From: Kyrpidia sp.
GTDB taxonomy: Bacteria; Bacillota; Bacilli; Kyrpidiales; Kyrpidiaceae
Length of the DNA stretch: 64,000 nucleotides
Assembly (NCBI GenBank): GCA_029960885.1
Contig: JASBVV010000046.1
Coordinates: forward strand, 1-64,000
Reading direction: 5' to 3'
Of the stretch, positions 39,633-48,835 are shown piece after piece (within the stretch, counting starts at the first letter, position 1; each line of letters begins with the position of its first letter). The notes under the pieces are model-generated. The model saw nothing but the letters and a program-made list of their open reading frames with translations. It ran no database searches and was not told where the DNA came from. Both the position numbers and the translations under genes were made by a program.

Positions 39633-41336
39633 ATGAGACAAAGCCATTTTTTTGTACAAACCTTGCGGGAGGTGCCCGCCGAGGCCGAGGTGCCGAGCCA
39701 CCGGCTGATGCTACGTGCCGGCATGATCCGCCAGGTGGTTTCAGGGGTGTACACGTATCTGCCGCTGGGGTATCGAGTCCTTCGGAAAATCGAGGCGATC
39801 GTGCGGGAGGAGATGGACCGGGCGGGCGCCCAAGAACTTCTTTTGCCGGCGGTCCAGCCGGCATCGCTGTGGCAAGAGTCCGGAAGGTGGGAGGACTACG
39901 GGAAGGAATTGCTCCGGTTCGAGGATCGGCATGAACGCCTGCTTGTGCTCGGGCCGACTCACGAGGAAGTGATCACGGATTTGGTCCGCAATGAGGTCCG
40001 GTCCTATCGCCAGTTGCCGGTGACTCTTTATCAAATCCAGACCAAATTCCGGGACGAGGTTCGCCCCCGCTTCGGGGTGATGCGCGCTCGGGAGTTTATC
40101 ATGAAGGACGCCTACTCTTTTGATGTCGATTGGGAAGGGCTGGACCGGAGCTATCAGGCGATGTACCGGGCCTACGAACGGGTTTTTCGCCGGTGCGGCC
40201 TGGAATTTCGGGCGGTGCAGGCCGACCCCGGGGCCATCGGCGGCGAGGGCGGGAGTCATGAGTTCATGGTGCTCTCCGAGGTGGGGGAGGACTCGATCCT
40301 TGTGTGTCCACACTGCGAGTATGCGGCCAACGTCGAGCGGGCCGAAGCCCGGGTGCCGGCTCCGCAGGCGGCGGCGCGCGTTCCGGAGAAGGATCGATTC
40401 CTGACGCCCGGGGCGAAAACCATTGAAGACTTGAGAATCCAGTACGGCCTCGAGCCGGAGATGATCATCAAGGTACTGATTTATCGGGCGGACGGCCGCC
40501 CCGTGGCCGCAGTGGTGCGGGGCGATCACGAGGTCAACGAAATCAAGCTCAGGCGGCTCCTTGGCGTCCGTCAGTTGGAGTTGGCGGACGAACAGGCGGT
40601 CCGGGCGTTGACCGGCACGGGGTTCGGCAGTGTGGGGCCCATGGACCTGGGGATTGAACGGGTGGTGGACGACGCGGTGGCCGCGATGCCCGAAGGGATC
40701 GCCGGCGGCAACGAACCCGATGTCCACTATCGGCACGTGGTTCCGGGGCGGGATTTCCAGTGGGAGAAACAAGGGGACATCCGCACGGCCCGGGCGGGGG
40801 ATCTGTGCGTCCGATGTGGGACCGCTCTGGAAGAGTACCGGGGGATCGAAGTCGGTCATGTGTTCAAACTAGGAACCAAGTACAGTGAAGCGTTGTCCGC
40901 CTCCTTTTTGGACGAACAGGGAATCCAACGGACGGTGATCATGGGTTGCTACGGAATCGGCGTGTCCCGGTTGGTGGCTGCGGCCGTGGAACAGCACCAT
41001 GACGACAAAGGGATCATCTGGCCCATGGCCATCGCGCCATTCCACGTACACATCCTCCCCGTGAGCGTGAAGGATTCGGGACAGCGGAATACGGCCGAAG
41101 CACTGTACGACCGGTTGACCGAGGCCGGAGTCGAGGCCTTGCTCGACGATCGGGACGAGCGACCGGGTGTAAAGTTCAACGATGCCGATTTGATGGGCAT
41201 GCCGATTCAGGTGATCGTCGGCAAACGGGTCGCCGACGGTATGGTGGAAATCAAATGGCGGAGGACCGGCGATGTGGAACTCCTGCCGGTGGAGGATGCG
41301 ATCGGGCGGGTGACGGCAGCCGTGCGCAACCCGTGA
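39633..41336 (+). CDS. proS: Prolyl-tRNA synthetase
   Basis: Charges tRNA-Pro. 567 residues, the bacterial long type with an editing (INS/YbaK-like) domain between motifs 2 and 3 (about residues 225-385). Motif 1 HRLMLRAGMIRQVVSGVYTY; motif 2 QIQTKFRDEVRPRFGVMRAR; motif 3 GIGVSRLVAAAVEQHHD. The C-terminal anticodon-binding domain (about 465-567) is present. Unlike many Bacillales proS genes, it has no T-box leader that I can see; it lies inside the operon 14 bp after ispG. Confidence 0.97.
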   Translation: MRQSHFFVQTLREVPAEAEVPSHRLMLRAGMIRQVVSGVYTYLPLGYRVLRKIEAIVREEMDRAGAQELLLPAVQPASLWQESGRWEDYGKELLRFEDRHERLLVLGPTHEEVITDLVRNEVRSYRQLPVTLYQIQTKFRDEVRPRFGVMRAREFIMKDAYSFDVDWEGLDRSYQAMYRAYERVFRRCGLEFRAVQADPGAIGGEGGSHEFMVLSEVGEDSILVCPHCEYAANVERAEARVPAPQAAARVPEKDRFLTPGAKTIEDLRIQYGLEPEMIIKVLIYRADGRPVAAVVRGDHEVNEIKLRRLLGVRQLELADEQAVRALTGTGFGSVGPMDLGIERVVDDAVAAMPEGIAGGNEPDVHYRHVVPGRDFQWEKQGDIRTARAGDLCVRCGTALEEYRGIEVGHVFKLGTKYSEALSASFLDEQGIQRTVIMGCYGIGVSRLVAAAVEQHHDDKGIIWPMAIAPFHVHILPVSVKDSGQRNTAEALYDRLTEAGVEALLDDRDERPGVKFNDADLMGMPIQVIVGKRVADGMVEIKWRRTGDVELLPVEDAIGRVTAAVRNP

Positions 41337-41393
41337 ACGGGGCTCCGCCCGGAAAGGAGACGCCGGACCGATCTTGGCGGAGGAGGGGCCCGG

Positions 41394-42014
41394 GTGCTGA
41401 GCCTGATCATTCCAGCCTATAACGAGGAGGGCCGCATCGGACGGGTGTTGGATGCGGCGTTGGCCGCCGACGTCTTTGACCAGATCATTGTGGTGGATGA
41501 CGGATCGACCGATCGCACCGCGGACGTGGCGGGAGTGCGCCGCGTGCAAGTGTTGTGCCTGCCCGCCAATCGAGGGAAGGGGGCCGCCATTGCGGCGGGG
41601 TTGGCGGCGGCACAAGGGGACATTGTCGGCTTTCTCGATGCGGATCTGGTCGGCCTCCGTCCCGAGCATGTGCGGGCTCTCGCCGGGCCGGTGCTGCGGG
41701 GGCAGGCGGACATGACCATCGGTCTATTCGGAGGAGGCCGTCTCAGTACCGACCTCGCGCAAAAGCTGGCCCCGATCCTCACCGGCCAGCGGGTGGTGCG
41801 TCGGGAATGGCTTCCTCCCGTGGATTTTTCCGAAGCCCGATACGGGATTGAAGTAATGTTACATAAGTACGTCAAAGAACTGGGGGGCCGGATCGTGGAG
41901 GTGCCTCTGGACGAAGTGACCCATCACATGAAAGAGGAGAAGCTCGGTTGGCGCAAAGGCGTGGCGGCTCGGTTGCGAATGTACTGGGACATTTTGAAGG
42001 TGATGGCCAAATGA
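41394..42014 (+). CDS. Family-2 glycosyltransferase
   Basis: 206 residues from a GTG after GGCGGAGGAGGGG. GT2 motifs: LIIPAYNEEGRIGRVLDAAL, IIVVDDGSTDRT, PANRGKGAAIAAGL and the DXD-like GFLDADLVG. There is no membrane segment, so it is a soluble enzyme of the DPM1/dolichyl-phosphate-sugar synthase shape. Sugar donor and acceptor are unknown. It overlaps polC by four bases (ATGA), an unusual partner; in Bacillus subtilis proS is followed directly by polC. Confidence 0.85.
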   Translation: MLSLIIPAYNEEGRIGRVLDAALAADVFDQIIVVDDGSTDRTADVAGVRRVQVLCLPANRGKGAAIAAGLAAAQGDIVGFLDADLVGLRPEHVRALAGPVLRGQADMTIGLFGGGRLSTDLAQKLAPILTGQRVVRREWLPPVDFSEARYGIEVMLHKYVKELGGRIVEVPLDEVTHHMKEEKLGWRKGVAARLRMYWDILKVMAK

Positions 42015-45000
42015 CACAACCAGCGGCACAGCGGGGGCCGCATGCGCAACGGCCATGGGCCGGACGTATCGGCTCCATGCGTCCGGAGCTCGTATCGGTG
42101 TTGAACGAATGTGATATAAGAAAGATTTCCGTATCGCCCAAGACGTTGTCCGGACACCTGTATGTCGAGCTCGCACGCCCATTGTCGCCCGATACCTGGG
42201 CCGCCCTGGAGGATGCGCTGGCGTCACTGGCGGCTTCCTGCGGAGGCTGGAGGCTCGAGGTTTGGACCCGGGTCATCGACCGGAAAAAGGCGGAAGAGGC
42301 GGTAGAGGCGTATTTTCCGTTGTGCGCGAAAAGGGCGGGGTGCCCGGATGTGCTGTTCCGGCAGTTGACGGCCTCGTACGACGGGGACGACCGGCTCCGG
42401 CTGACGGCTCCTCATGATGTCGTGTTGGCCGCGGTCCGAAATCGCGGTTTTGAGGAAACCATTCAGAGGTGGTATCACCGGACTCTCGGCCTGCCGCTAA
42501 AGGTCCGGTGGGAGGTCGAGCGCCGGGACGATTGGTTCGGGGAAATCCGGGACCGGTGCCGGGAAGAGGAACGGGCCTTGGTGGAAGAGTTGACGGCGGC
42601 GCCAAAACCGGCAGACGCTCCCGACGAGCCAACGGATGAAGCGGAAGATCCGGTTCTCCTGGGCAAGCCCGTAACAGATCCACCGGTATCGCTGCGCGCC
42701 ATTGCCGAGGAAGCCCGGGACGTCACCGTGGAAGGAACGGTATTCTTTGTGGAAAACCGAGAGTTGTCCAGCGGACGGATTCTGTACCATTTCCACCTCA
42801 CGGACCGCACCGATTCGATCTCGGTCAAGGCCTTCGCCAAACCCGACCGGCAAACCCAGGGATTGGAGCGCCTGAACAAAGGGAGCTGGGTCCGCGTGCG
42901 GGGGACGGTGACGTACGACACGTTCGCGAAGGAACTGGTCCTGATGGCTCAGGACATCATGATGGTCCCGCCCCGCAGGCGTCGCGACGCCAGCGAGATG
43001 AAACGCGTGGAACTGCACCTCCATACGCCGATGAGTGCCTTGGACGGGGTCAGTGCTCCGGCCGACTTGGTGCGGAGGGCGGCGGAGTGGGGACATCCCG
43101 CCTTGGCCGTGACCGACCACGGCGTCGCCCAAGCATTCCCGGATTTCTTCAAGGAAGCCCGGAAGGCGGGAATCAAGCCGATCCTGGGGATCGAAGCCTA
43201 TCTGGTCGACGATGGGTCCCCGGTGGTGATCAATCCCGATCACCGGGCTTTGGAAGGGGCGGAGTTCGTGGTGTTCGACACCGAAACGACGGGTCTCAAC
43301 GCCAGGGAGCACACCCTGATCGAGATCGCCGCGGTGAAAGTGCGCGGAGGAGAGCTGATCGATCAATACGCCACACTCATCGACCCCGGCGTGCCCATTT
43401 CGCCGAAGATCCAGGAGTTAACGGGAATTTCCGACGACATGGTCAAAGGTCAGCCGGGTGTCGCCGAGGCCGTGGAGCAATTCCGGCAGTTCGCGGGCGG
43501 AGCGGTGTTGGTGGCGCACAATGCCGAGTTTGACATGGGTTTTTTGCACGCGGCCGCCAGAAAGCTGGGACTGCCGGCCTGGGAACACCCGGTTTTGGAC
43601 ACGTTGGCCCTGGCCCGGATTTTATATCCGGCGGATCGCAATCACCGCCTCAAGACGCTCACCCAAAAATTTGGCGTCGAGTTGGTCCATCATCACCGGG
43701 CTCTGGCGGACGCCGAGGCGACAGCGAAAGTGTTTCTGCACCTGTTGCGGGAGATCGAAAAGCGGGGCGTGCGGTTCCTGGATGAGTGCAACGGCCTGGA
43801 GCGGGGTATCGACGTGTCACATGCCCGACCCTACCACGCCACCATTCTGGTGAAAAACCGGACAGGGTTGAAAAATCTCTACAAACTGATCTCCTTGGCG
43901 CACACCCGGTATCTCCATCGCCAGCCCCGGATTCCCCGGAGCGAATGGGTCAAATACCGCGAAGGCCTGATGCTCGGGACGGCATGCCTTCACGGTGAGC
44001 TGTTCCAGGCCATGCTGCGCGGGAGAACCGATGACGAGCTCCTCGACATCATCCGGTTTTACGATTACGTGGAAATCCAGCCCCTCGATCAGTACCGGCC
44101 GCTGCTCCACGATGAGCAGATTCGCGATCTCGAGACGGTGGCCGAGTACCATCGCCGAATCCTCGAACTGGCGGACCGGGCGGGAAGACCGGTGGTGGCC
44201 ACCGGGGACGTTCATTACCTGGATCCGGAAGACCGGATTTTTCGGGACATCCTTCAGGCCGGTTCAAACATGGACCCCAGCGACCCGGATTCCGGATATC
44301 AATTTCGCACCACCGGGGAGATGCTCGAAGCGTTTCGCCATTTGGGCGAGCGGGCGTACGAGGTGGTTGTGGAGAACACGAACCGGATCGCCGAGGAGAT
44401 CGAGATGGTCAAACCCATACCTGACGACCTGTATACGCCGGTCATCGACGGGGCCGAGGAGCAAATTCGGTCTTTGGCTTACGAGAAGGCCAAACGTTTA
44501 TATGGCGACCCCATGCCGGAATTGGTGCGCGCCCGGCTGGAAAAGGAATTGAACAGCATTATCAATCACGGTTACGCGGTAATCTACCTGATTGCCCATA
44601 AGCTGGTGACCAAATCCCTTGAAGACGGATATTTGGTCGGATCCCGGGGATCGGTGGGTTCGTCGTTTGTGGCCGCGATGACCGATATCACCGAGGTCAA
44701 TCCCCTGCCCCCCCATTATCTGTGTCCGGGTTGTCAATTCAGTGAATTCGTCACGGACGGATCGGTGGGGTCGGGGTTCGATCTGCCCGATCGAAATTGT
44801 CCGCGGTGCGGGACAAAACTGCTCAAGGACGGACATGACATTCCCTTTGAAACGTTTATGGGCTTTAAAGGAGACAAGGTGCCGGATATCGACCTGAATT
44901 TTTCCGGAGAATATCAGAGCCGGGCCCACCGGCACACCGAGCAGTTGTTCGGGGCGGATCACGTGTTTCGGGCGGGCACCATCTCCACCGTGGCGGAGAA

Positions 45001-46306
45001 AACCGCCTACGGGTATGTTCGGAAGTTTGCCGAGGAGCGCGGGATGCAGTTGCGGAGTGCGGAGATGTCTCGATTGGTTCAGGGGTGTACGGGGATCAAA
45101 CGCACCACCGGACAACATCCCGGGGGCCTCATGGTGGTGCCGAGCAACAAGGAGATCTACGACTTCTGCCCGATTCAATATCCGGCCGACGACAAAAACG
45201 CCGGAACCCGGACCACCCATTTTGATTACCACTCCATTCACGACAATTTGCTGAAACTGGACTTGTTGGGCCACGACGATCCGACGGTCATCCGGATGCT
45301 CCAAGATCTGACCGGCCGATCGCCGAAAGAACTCCCGGTGGATGATCCCGAGACCATGGGGATTTTCAGCGGCACCGAAGTGCTCGGGGTGACCCCGGAA
45401 CAGATCCGAAGCACCGTCGGTACGTACGGGATTCCGGAGTTCGGGACGAAATTCGTCCGTCAGATGCTGGAGGACACAAAGCCCAAGACCTTTGCCGAAC
45501 TGGTCAGGATCTCGGGGCTGTCCCACGGCACGGACGTCTGGTTGAACAACGCCCAGGATCTGATTCGCAGCGGGACGGCAAGACTGTCCGAAGTGATCTC
45601 CACCCGGGACGACATCATGGTCTATCTGATTCAGAAGGGCCTTGAGCCGAGTCGCGCCTTTCGGATCATGGAATCGGTCAGAAAAGGGAAAGGACTGACG
45701 GACGAGGACGAGGCCGAGATGAGGGCGCACGGGGTGCCGGATTGGTACATCGCTTCGTGCAAAAAGATCAAGTACATGTTTCCCAAGGCCCATGCCACCG
45801 CCTACGTCTTGATGGCGGTGCGGATCGCCTACTTCAAAGTGCACGATCCCCTGGCGTTTTATGCCACGTATTTCACCGTCCGGGCGGATGATTTTGACCT
45901 GGAGTTGGTTTTGCGCGGGTCCGATTCGGTTCTCCGGCGGATCGAGGCCATCGAAGCGAAAGGGGTACAGGCCACTGCCAAAGAGAAAGGGTTGCTCACC
46001 GTACTGGAAGTGGCGTTGGAAATGCTGGAAAGGGGATACCGGTTTACTCCTTTGGATTTGTACCGGTCGGATGCCACCCGGTTTTTGCCGGACGGTGAGC
46101 GCCGGCTCATTCCGCCGTTTTCCGCCGTTCCCGGAATTGGCGAGTCGGCGGCTCGCAATGTGGCGGCGGCCCGGGAAGAGGGCGAATTTCTCTCGGTACA
46201 GGATCTGCAGGAGAGAGCCCGCCTGTCCAGGCCGGTGGTGGAGTTGTTGGATCACATGGGATGCCTGAAGGATCTCCCGGAAACCAATCAACTGTCCCTG
46301 TTTTGA
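42011..46306 (+). CDS. polC: DNA polymerase III alpha subunit, PolC type
   Basis: Replicative polymerase of low-GC Gram-positives with built-in proofreading. 1431 residues from the ATG at 42011, overlapping the glycosyltransferase stop; MRPEL at 42077 is another possible start. Order: N-terminal domain, OB fold (about residues 235-325), PHP domain (RVELHLHTPMSALDGVSAPA) interrupted by a DEDD exonuclease (FVVFDTETTGLNAREHTLIE, LVAHNAEFDMGFL, HHRALADAEATAKV), the rest of PHP, a Cys zinc site (YLCPGCQF, NCPRCGTKL), then the palm (DIDLNFSGEYQ). It ends LPETNQLSLF, a beta-clamp binding motif. Confidence 0.97.
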   Translation: MTQPAAQRGPHAQRPWAGRIGSMRPELVSVLNECDIRKISVSPKTLSGHLYVELARPLSPDTWAALEDALASLAASCGGWRLEVWTRVIDRKKAEEAVEAYFPLCAKRAGCPDVLFRQLTASYDGDDRLRLTAPHDVVLAAVRNRGFEETIQRWYHRTLGLPLKVRWEVERRDDWFGEIRDRCREEERALVEELTAAPKPADAPDEPTDEAEDPVLLGKPVTDPPVSLRAIAEEARDVTVEGTVFFVENRELSSGRILYHFHLTDRTDSISVKAFAKPDRQTQGLERLNKGSWVRVRGTVTYDTFAKELVLMAQDIMMVPPRRRRDASEMKRVELHLHTPMSALDGVSAPADLVRRAAEWGHPALAVTDHGVAQAFPDFFKEARKAGIKPILGIEAYLVDDGSPVVINPDHRALEGAEFVVFDTETTGLNAREHTLIEIAAVKVRGGELIDQYATLIDPGVPISPKIQELTGISDDMVKGQPGVAEAVEQFRQFAGGAVLVAHNAEFDMGFLHAAARKLGLPAWEHPVLDTLALARILYPADRNHRLKTLTQKFGVELVHHHRALADAEATAKVFLHLLREIEKRGVRFLDECNGLERGIDVSHARPYHATILVKNRTGLKNLYKLISLAHTRYLHRQPRIPRSEWVKYREGLMLGTACLHGELFQAMLRGRTDDELLDIIRFYDYVEIQPLDQYRPLLHDEQIRDLETVAEYHRRILELADRAGRPVVATGDVHYLDPEDRIFRDILQAGSNMDPSDPDSGYQFRTTGEMLEAFRHLGERAYEVVVENTNRIAEEIEMVKPIPDDLYTPVIDGAEEQIRSLAYEKAKRLYGDPMPELVRARLEKELNSIINHGYAVIYLIAHKLVTKSLEDGYLVGSRGSVGSSFVAAMTDITEVNPLPPHYLCPGCQFSEFVTDGSVGSGFDLPDRNCPRCGTKLLKDGHDIPFETFMGFKGDKVPDIDLNFSGEYQSRAHRHTEQLFGADHVFRAGTISTVAEKTAYGYVRKFAEERGMQLRSAEMSRLVQGCTGIKRTTGQHPGGLMVVPSNKEIYDFCPIQYPADDKNAGTRTTHFDYHSIHDNLLKLDLLGHDDPTVIRMLQDLTGRSPKELPVDDPETMGIFSGTEVLGVTPEQIRSTVGTYGIPEFGTKFVRQMLEDTKPKTFAELVRISGLSHGTDVWLNNAQDLIRSGTARLSEVISTRDDIMVYLIQKGLEPSRAFRIMESVRKGKGLTDEDEAEMRAHGVPDWYIASCKKIKYMFPKAHATAYVLMAVRIAYFKVHDPLAFYATYFTVRADDFDLELVLRGSDSVLRRIEAIEAKGVQATAKEKGLLTVLEVALEMLERGYRFTPLDLYRSDATRFLPDGERRLIPPFSAVPGIGESAARNVAAAREEGEFLSVQDLQERARLSRPVVELLDHMGCLKDLPETNQLSLF

Positions 46307-46327
46307 CCGGGATCGCCTTTCGACTCC

Positions 46328-46356
46328 TTGCGACTTGTTCCGGACAGTGATATACT
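46328..46356 (+). promoter_or_regulatory. Sigma-A promoter of the rimP-nusA-infB operon
   Basis: TTGCGA (46328-46333), exactly 17 bp, TATACT (46351-46356). This is the best vegetative promoter in the window and leaves a leader of about 110 bases before rimP. Confidence 0.8.
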
Positions 46357-46391
46357 TGTTTTGCTATGATGCGGATACCGTTGGTGACGTA

Positions 46392-46411
46392 AGAGTGGGG
46401 CAACCCACTCT
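46392..46411 (+). promoter_or_regulatory. Leader hairpin upstream of rimP
   Basis: AGAGTGGG (46392-46399), loop GCAA and CCCACTCT (46404-46411) form a perfect 8-bp stem with a stable tetraloop in the leader of rimP-nusA. It is followed by TTCGATTTGTT rather than a run of T, so it is a weak terminator at most. Perhaps a cis-regulatory or RNase-processing element, or a NusA-sensitive pause/attenuator. Confidence 0.6.
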
Positions 46412-46474
46412 TTCGATTTGTTGGGAAGCGGACCTGGGGGTTGGAGACCCGGCGGGACGCACAGGGGGGGTTCG

Positions 46475-46939
46475 ATGGCAAGAAAACGGGTCACCGCAGT
46501 GGTGGAGGAACTCGCCCGCCCGATTGTCGAGGGCGAGGGACTGGAACTGGTGGACGTGGAATATGTCAAAGAAGGTGCGAACTGGTTTTTGCGGGTGTTC
46601 ATCGATCGCCCGGAAGGCGGGGTCGACATCGACGACTGCAGTCGGGTGAGCGAACGTTTGTCCGATCGCCTGGACGAGGTCGACCCCATCCCCAACAGCT
46701 ACTTCCTTGAGGTTTCCTCGCCCGGCGTCGAGCGGCCCCTTAAAAACATCGACGCCCTTCGCCGGGCCGTGGGCCAAACCGTGTCCGTGACCACGTACGA
46801 ACCGATCGATGGACGGAGGGCATTTCAGGGAGTGCTGACCGGGGTCGACGAGGATGAGCTCCTGGTGAAAGACGGGGATATCACATGGAACATCCCGTAT
46901 CGCGCGGTGGCGTCTGCGCGCACGGTCTTTCTGCCGTGA
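46475..46939 (+). CDS. rimP: Ribosome maturation factor RimP
   Basis: Assists 30S subunit maturation. 154 residues from the ATG at 46475, with CAGGGGGGG upstream. Motifs: [40 protein letters not shown], and [18 protein letters not shown]. First gene of the nusA-infB operon; nusA starts 38 bp downstream. Confidence 0.96.
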   Translation: MARKRVTAVVEELARPIVEGEGLELVDVEYVKEGANWFLRVFIDRPEGGVDIDDCSRVSERLSDRLDEVDPIPNSYFLEVSSPGVERPLKNIDALRRAVGQTVSVTTYEPIDGRRAFQGVLTGVDEDELLVKDGDITWNIPYRAVASARTVFLP

Positions 46940-46977
46940 CCGGGGCATCGTGGAGGAAGGGGGAGGCACCGGCCGTC

Positions 46978-48135
46978 ATGAACCAAGATTTTATTGAAGC
47001 GCTGGATCAGTTGGAGCGGGAGAAGGGCATTAGCAAAGATGTCCTGATCGAGGCCATCGAGGCCGCTTTGATTTCCGGATACAAGCGGAATTTCAACTCC
47101 GCGGCCAACGTGCGGGTGGACGTCAACCGGGAGACCGGCGACGTGAAGGTCTTTGCCAGAAAAACCGTCGTGGAGGAACCGGACGATCCCCGATTGGAGA
47201 TTTCCGTCGACGCGGCGGAGCAGATCAGTCCGCACTACACCGTGGGGGATGTCGTGGAAATCGAGGTCACTCCGAAAGACTTCGGTCGAATAGCCGCTCA
47301 AACGGCCAAGCAGGTCGTCACCCAGCGAATTCGCGAGGCCGAGCGGGGCCTGATTTACAACGAATATGTCGACCGGGAGGAAGACATCGTCACAGGGATC
47401 GTTCAGCGCCAAGACGCCCGGTACACGTACATTGATCTGGGAAAGGTCGAGGCGCTGCTGCCCTTTCATGAACAAATCCCCGGAGAAAAGCTCAAACAGG
47501 GCGACCGGGTGAAATGCTATATCACGAAGGTGGAGAAAACCACGAAGGGGCCTCAGGTGTTGTTGTCCAGAACGCACCCGGGCCTTCTTCGCCGGTTGTT
47601 TGAATTGGAAGTGCCCGAAATCTACGACGGTGTTGTGGAAATCAAATCGGTGGCCAGAGAGGCCGGGCATCGGTCCAAGATCGCCGTCCATTCCCGAAAA
47701 CCCGAGGTCGATCCCGTGGGTGCCTGTGTCGGACCCCGGGGTATGCGGGTCCAGCACGTCGTGGCCGAATTGCACGGGGAGAAAATCGACATCGTCAAAT
47801 GGAGTGAAGATCCGGGTGAATTTGTGAAACATGCCCTGAGCCCGGCCAAGGTGGTCAGCGTCGATGTGTCGGAGACCGAACGCCTCGCCCGGGTGGTCGT
47901 GCCGGACTACCAACTGTCCCTGGCCATTGGCAAGGAAGGTCAGAATGCCCGCCTTGCGGCCAAATTGACGGGGTGGAAAATCGACATTAAGAGCCAGTCC
48001 CAGGTCGAGTCGGCCGACGCCGCCGTCGTCCCGGAAGAGAGGGACGAGCGGGAGGGTCCGGAACCGGATTGGTCCGCCGCCGACGAAGGGTCCGAGATCC
48101 CGGAGAACGAGTGGGCCGCGGAGCGGCCGGAATGA
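46978..48135 (+). CDS. nusA: Transcription termination/antitermination factor NusA
   Basis: RNA polymerase-binding factor for pausing, termination and antitermination. 385 residues from the ATG at 46978 (GGAGGAAGGGGGAGG upstream). N-terminal domain (MNQDFIEALDQLEREKGISK), S1 domain (about residues 135-200, DIVTGIVQRQDARYTYIDLG), KH1 (GACVGPRGMRVQHVVAELHG) and KH2 (SLAIGKEGQNARLAAKLTGW). It is the Gram-positive form without the C-terminal acidic repeats; the short acidic tail is variable. Confidence 0.97.
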   Translation: MNQDFIEALDQLEREKGISKDVLIEAIEAALISGYKRNFNSAANVRVDVNRETGDVKVFARKTVVEEPDDPRLEISVDAAEQISPHYTVGDVVEIEVTPKDFGRIAAQTAKQVVTQRIREAERGLIYNEYVDREEDIVTGIVQRQDARYTYIDLGKVEALLPFHEQIPGEKLKQGDRVKCYITKVEKTTKGPQVLLSRTHPGLLRRLFELEVPEIYDGVVEIKSVAREAGHRSKIAVHSRKPEVDPVGACVGPRGMRVQHVVAELHGEKIDIVKWSEDPGEFVKHALSPAKVVSVDVSETERLARVVVPDYQLSLAIGKEGQNARLAAKLTGWKIDIKSQSQVESADAAVVPEERDEREGPEPDWSAADEGSEIPENEWAAERPE

Positions 48136-48147
48136 GGAGGATCCACG

Positions 48148-48423
48148 ATGGGACCCAAGCGTGTGCCAATGCGAAAGTGCATCGGATGTCAGAACATGAA
48201 AGGGAAGCGCGAACTCATCCGCATCGTGGCCACCCCTGACGGTCCGATCCGGTTGGATCCCACGGGAAAGCTGGCGGGCCGCGGTGCCTACCTCTGTCCT
48301 TCCGCGGATTGTTTTGAGCGGGCGCACAAGCGAAAAGCGTTGGAGAGGGCCCTGAAGCGCCCGGTCTCCGCCGAGGTGTGGGAGTTGGTGAAACAGCAGT
48401 TGGAGGGGACAGTTCATGGATGA
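48148..48423 (+). CDS. ylxR: YlxR family RNA-binding protein (RnpM)
   Basis: Small basic protein, 91 residues, with the family signature VPMRKCIGCQNMKGKRELIR and GRGAYLCPSADCFERAHKRK. The homologue in Bacillus subtilis binds and modulates RNase P RNA (RnpM). The ATG follows GAGGAGGATCC. The stop overlaps ylxQ by 8 bp. Confidence 0.95.
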   Translation: MGPKRVPMRKCIGCQNMKGKRELIRIVATPDGPIRLDPTGKLAGRGAYLCPSADCFERAHKRKALERALKRPVSAEVWELVKQQLEGTVHG

Positions 48424-48835
48424 TCCGCGCGCCGTGGGATTGATCGGTTTGGCGAAACGGGCCGGATGTCTGGCGGTGGGGGAGCGGGCGGTCTTGGATC
48501 GCATTCGAAGCGGCTGTGCCCACTTGGTGGTCTTGGCCGCGGATGCCGGTGCGAATACGAAGAAGCGGACCACGGATAAATGCCGTTCCCATGGGGTGCC
48601 TTGGGTGGTGCTGCAAGACCGGTACACTCTCGGCAGGGCCGTGGGAAGGGGGAACGCAGTGGTGGCGGCGGTGACAGAGCGGAGATTCGCCGAGAGCCTG
48701 CTGACCAAGTTGCGGCAACATCACGGAGGTGACAGATTTGAGTCAGAAGCTCCGCGTGTACGAATACGCCAAACAACTGAATATGTCGAGCAAGGAGATT
48801 ATCACCATTCTCAAAGCGCCTCGGGGTGTCGGTGA
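48416..48835 (+). CDS. ylxQ: L7Ae-family ribosomal protein YlxQ
   Basis: K-turn-binding L7Ae/L30e-like protein of the nusA-infB operon. The conserved core ends near residue 100 ([11 protein letters not shown]); usual proteins are about 100 residues. The frame runs on for about 40 more codons (to 48835) through the infB ribosome-binding site and the first 98 bases of infB. That tail is low-GC in codon position three and looks like out-of-frame infB. Either ylxQ really overlaps infB or its natural stop has been lost. Confidence 0.85.
   Translation: MDDPRAVGLIGLAKRAGCLAVGERAVLDRIRSGCAHLVVLAADAGANTKKRTTDKCRSHGVPWVVLQDRYTLGRAVGRGNAVVAAVTERRFAESLLTKLRQHHGGDRFESEAPRVRIRQTTEYVEQGDYHHSQSASGCR

Noticed and set aside
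39633..39700. Possible T-box leader before proS
   Set aside because: Only 14 bp separate ispG and proS, with no room for a T-box and no specifier-loop sequence.
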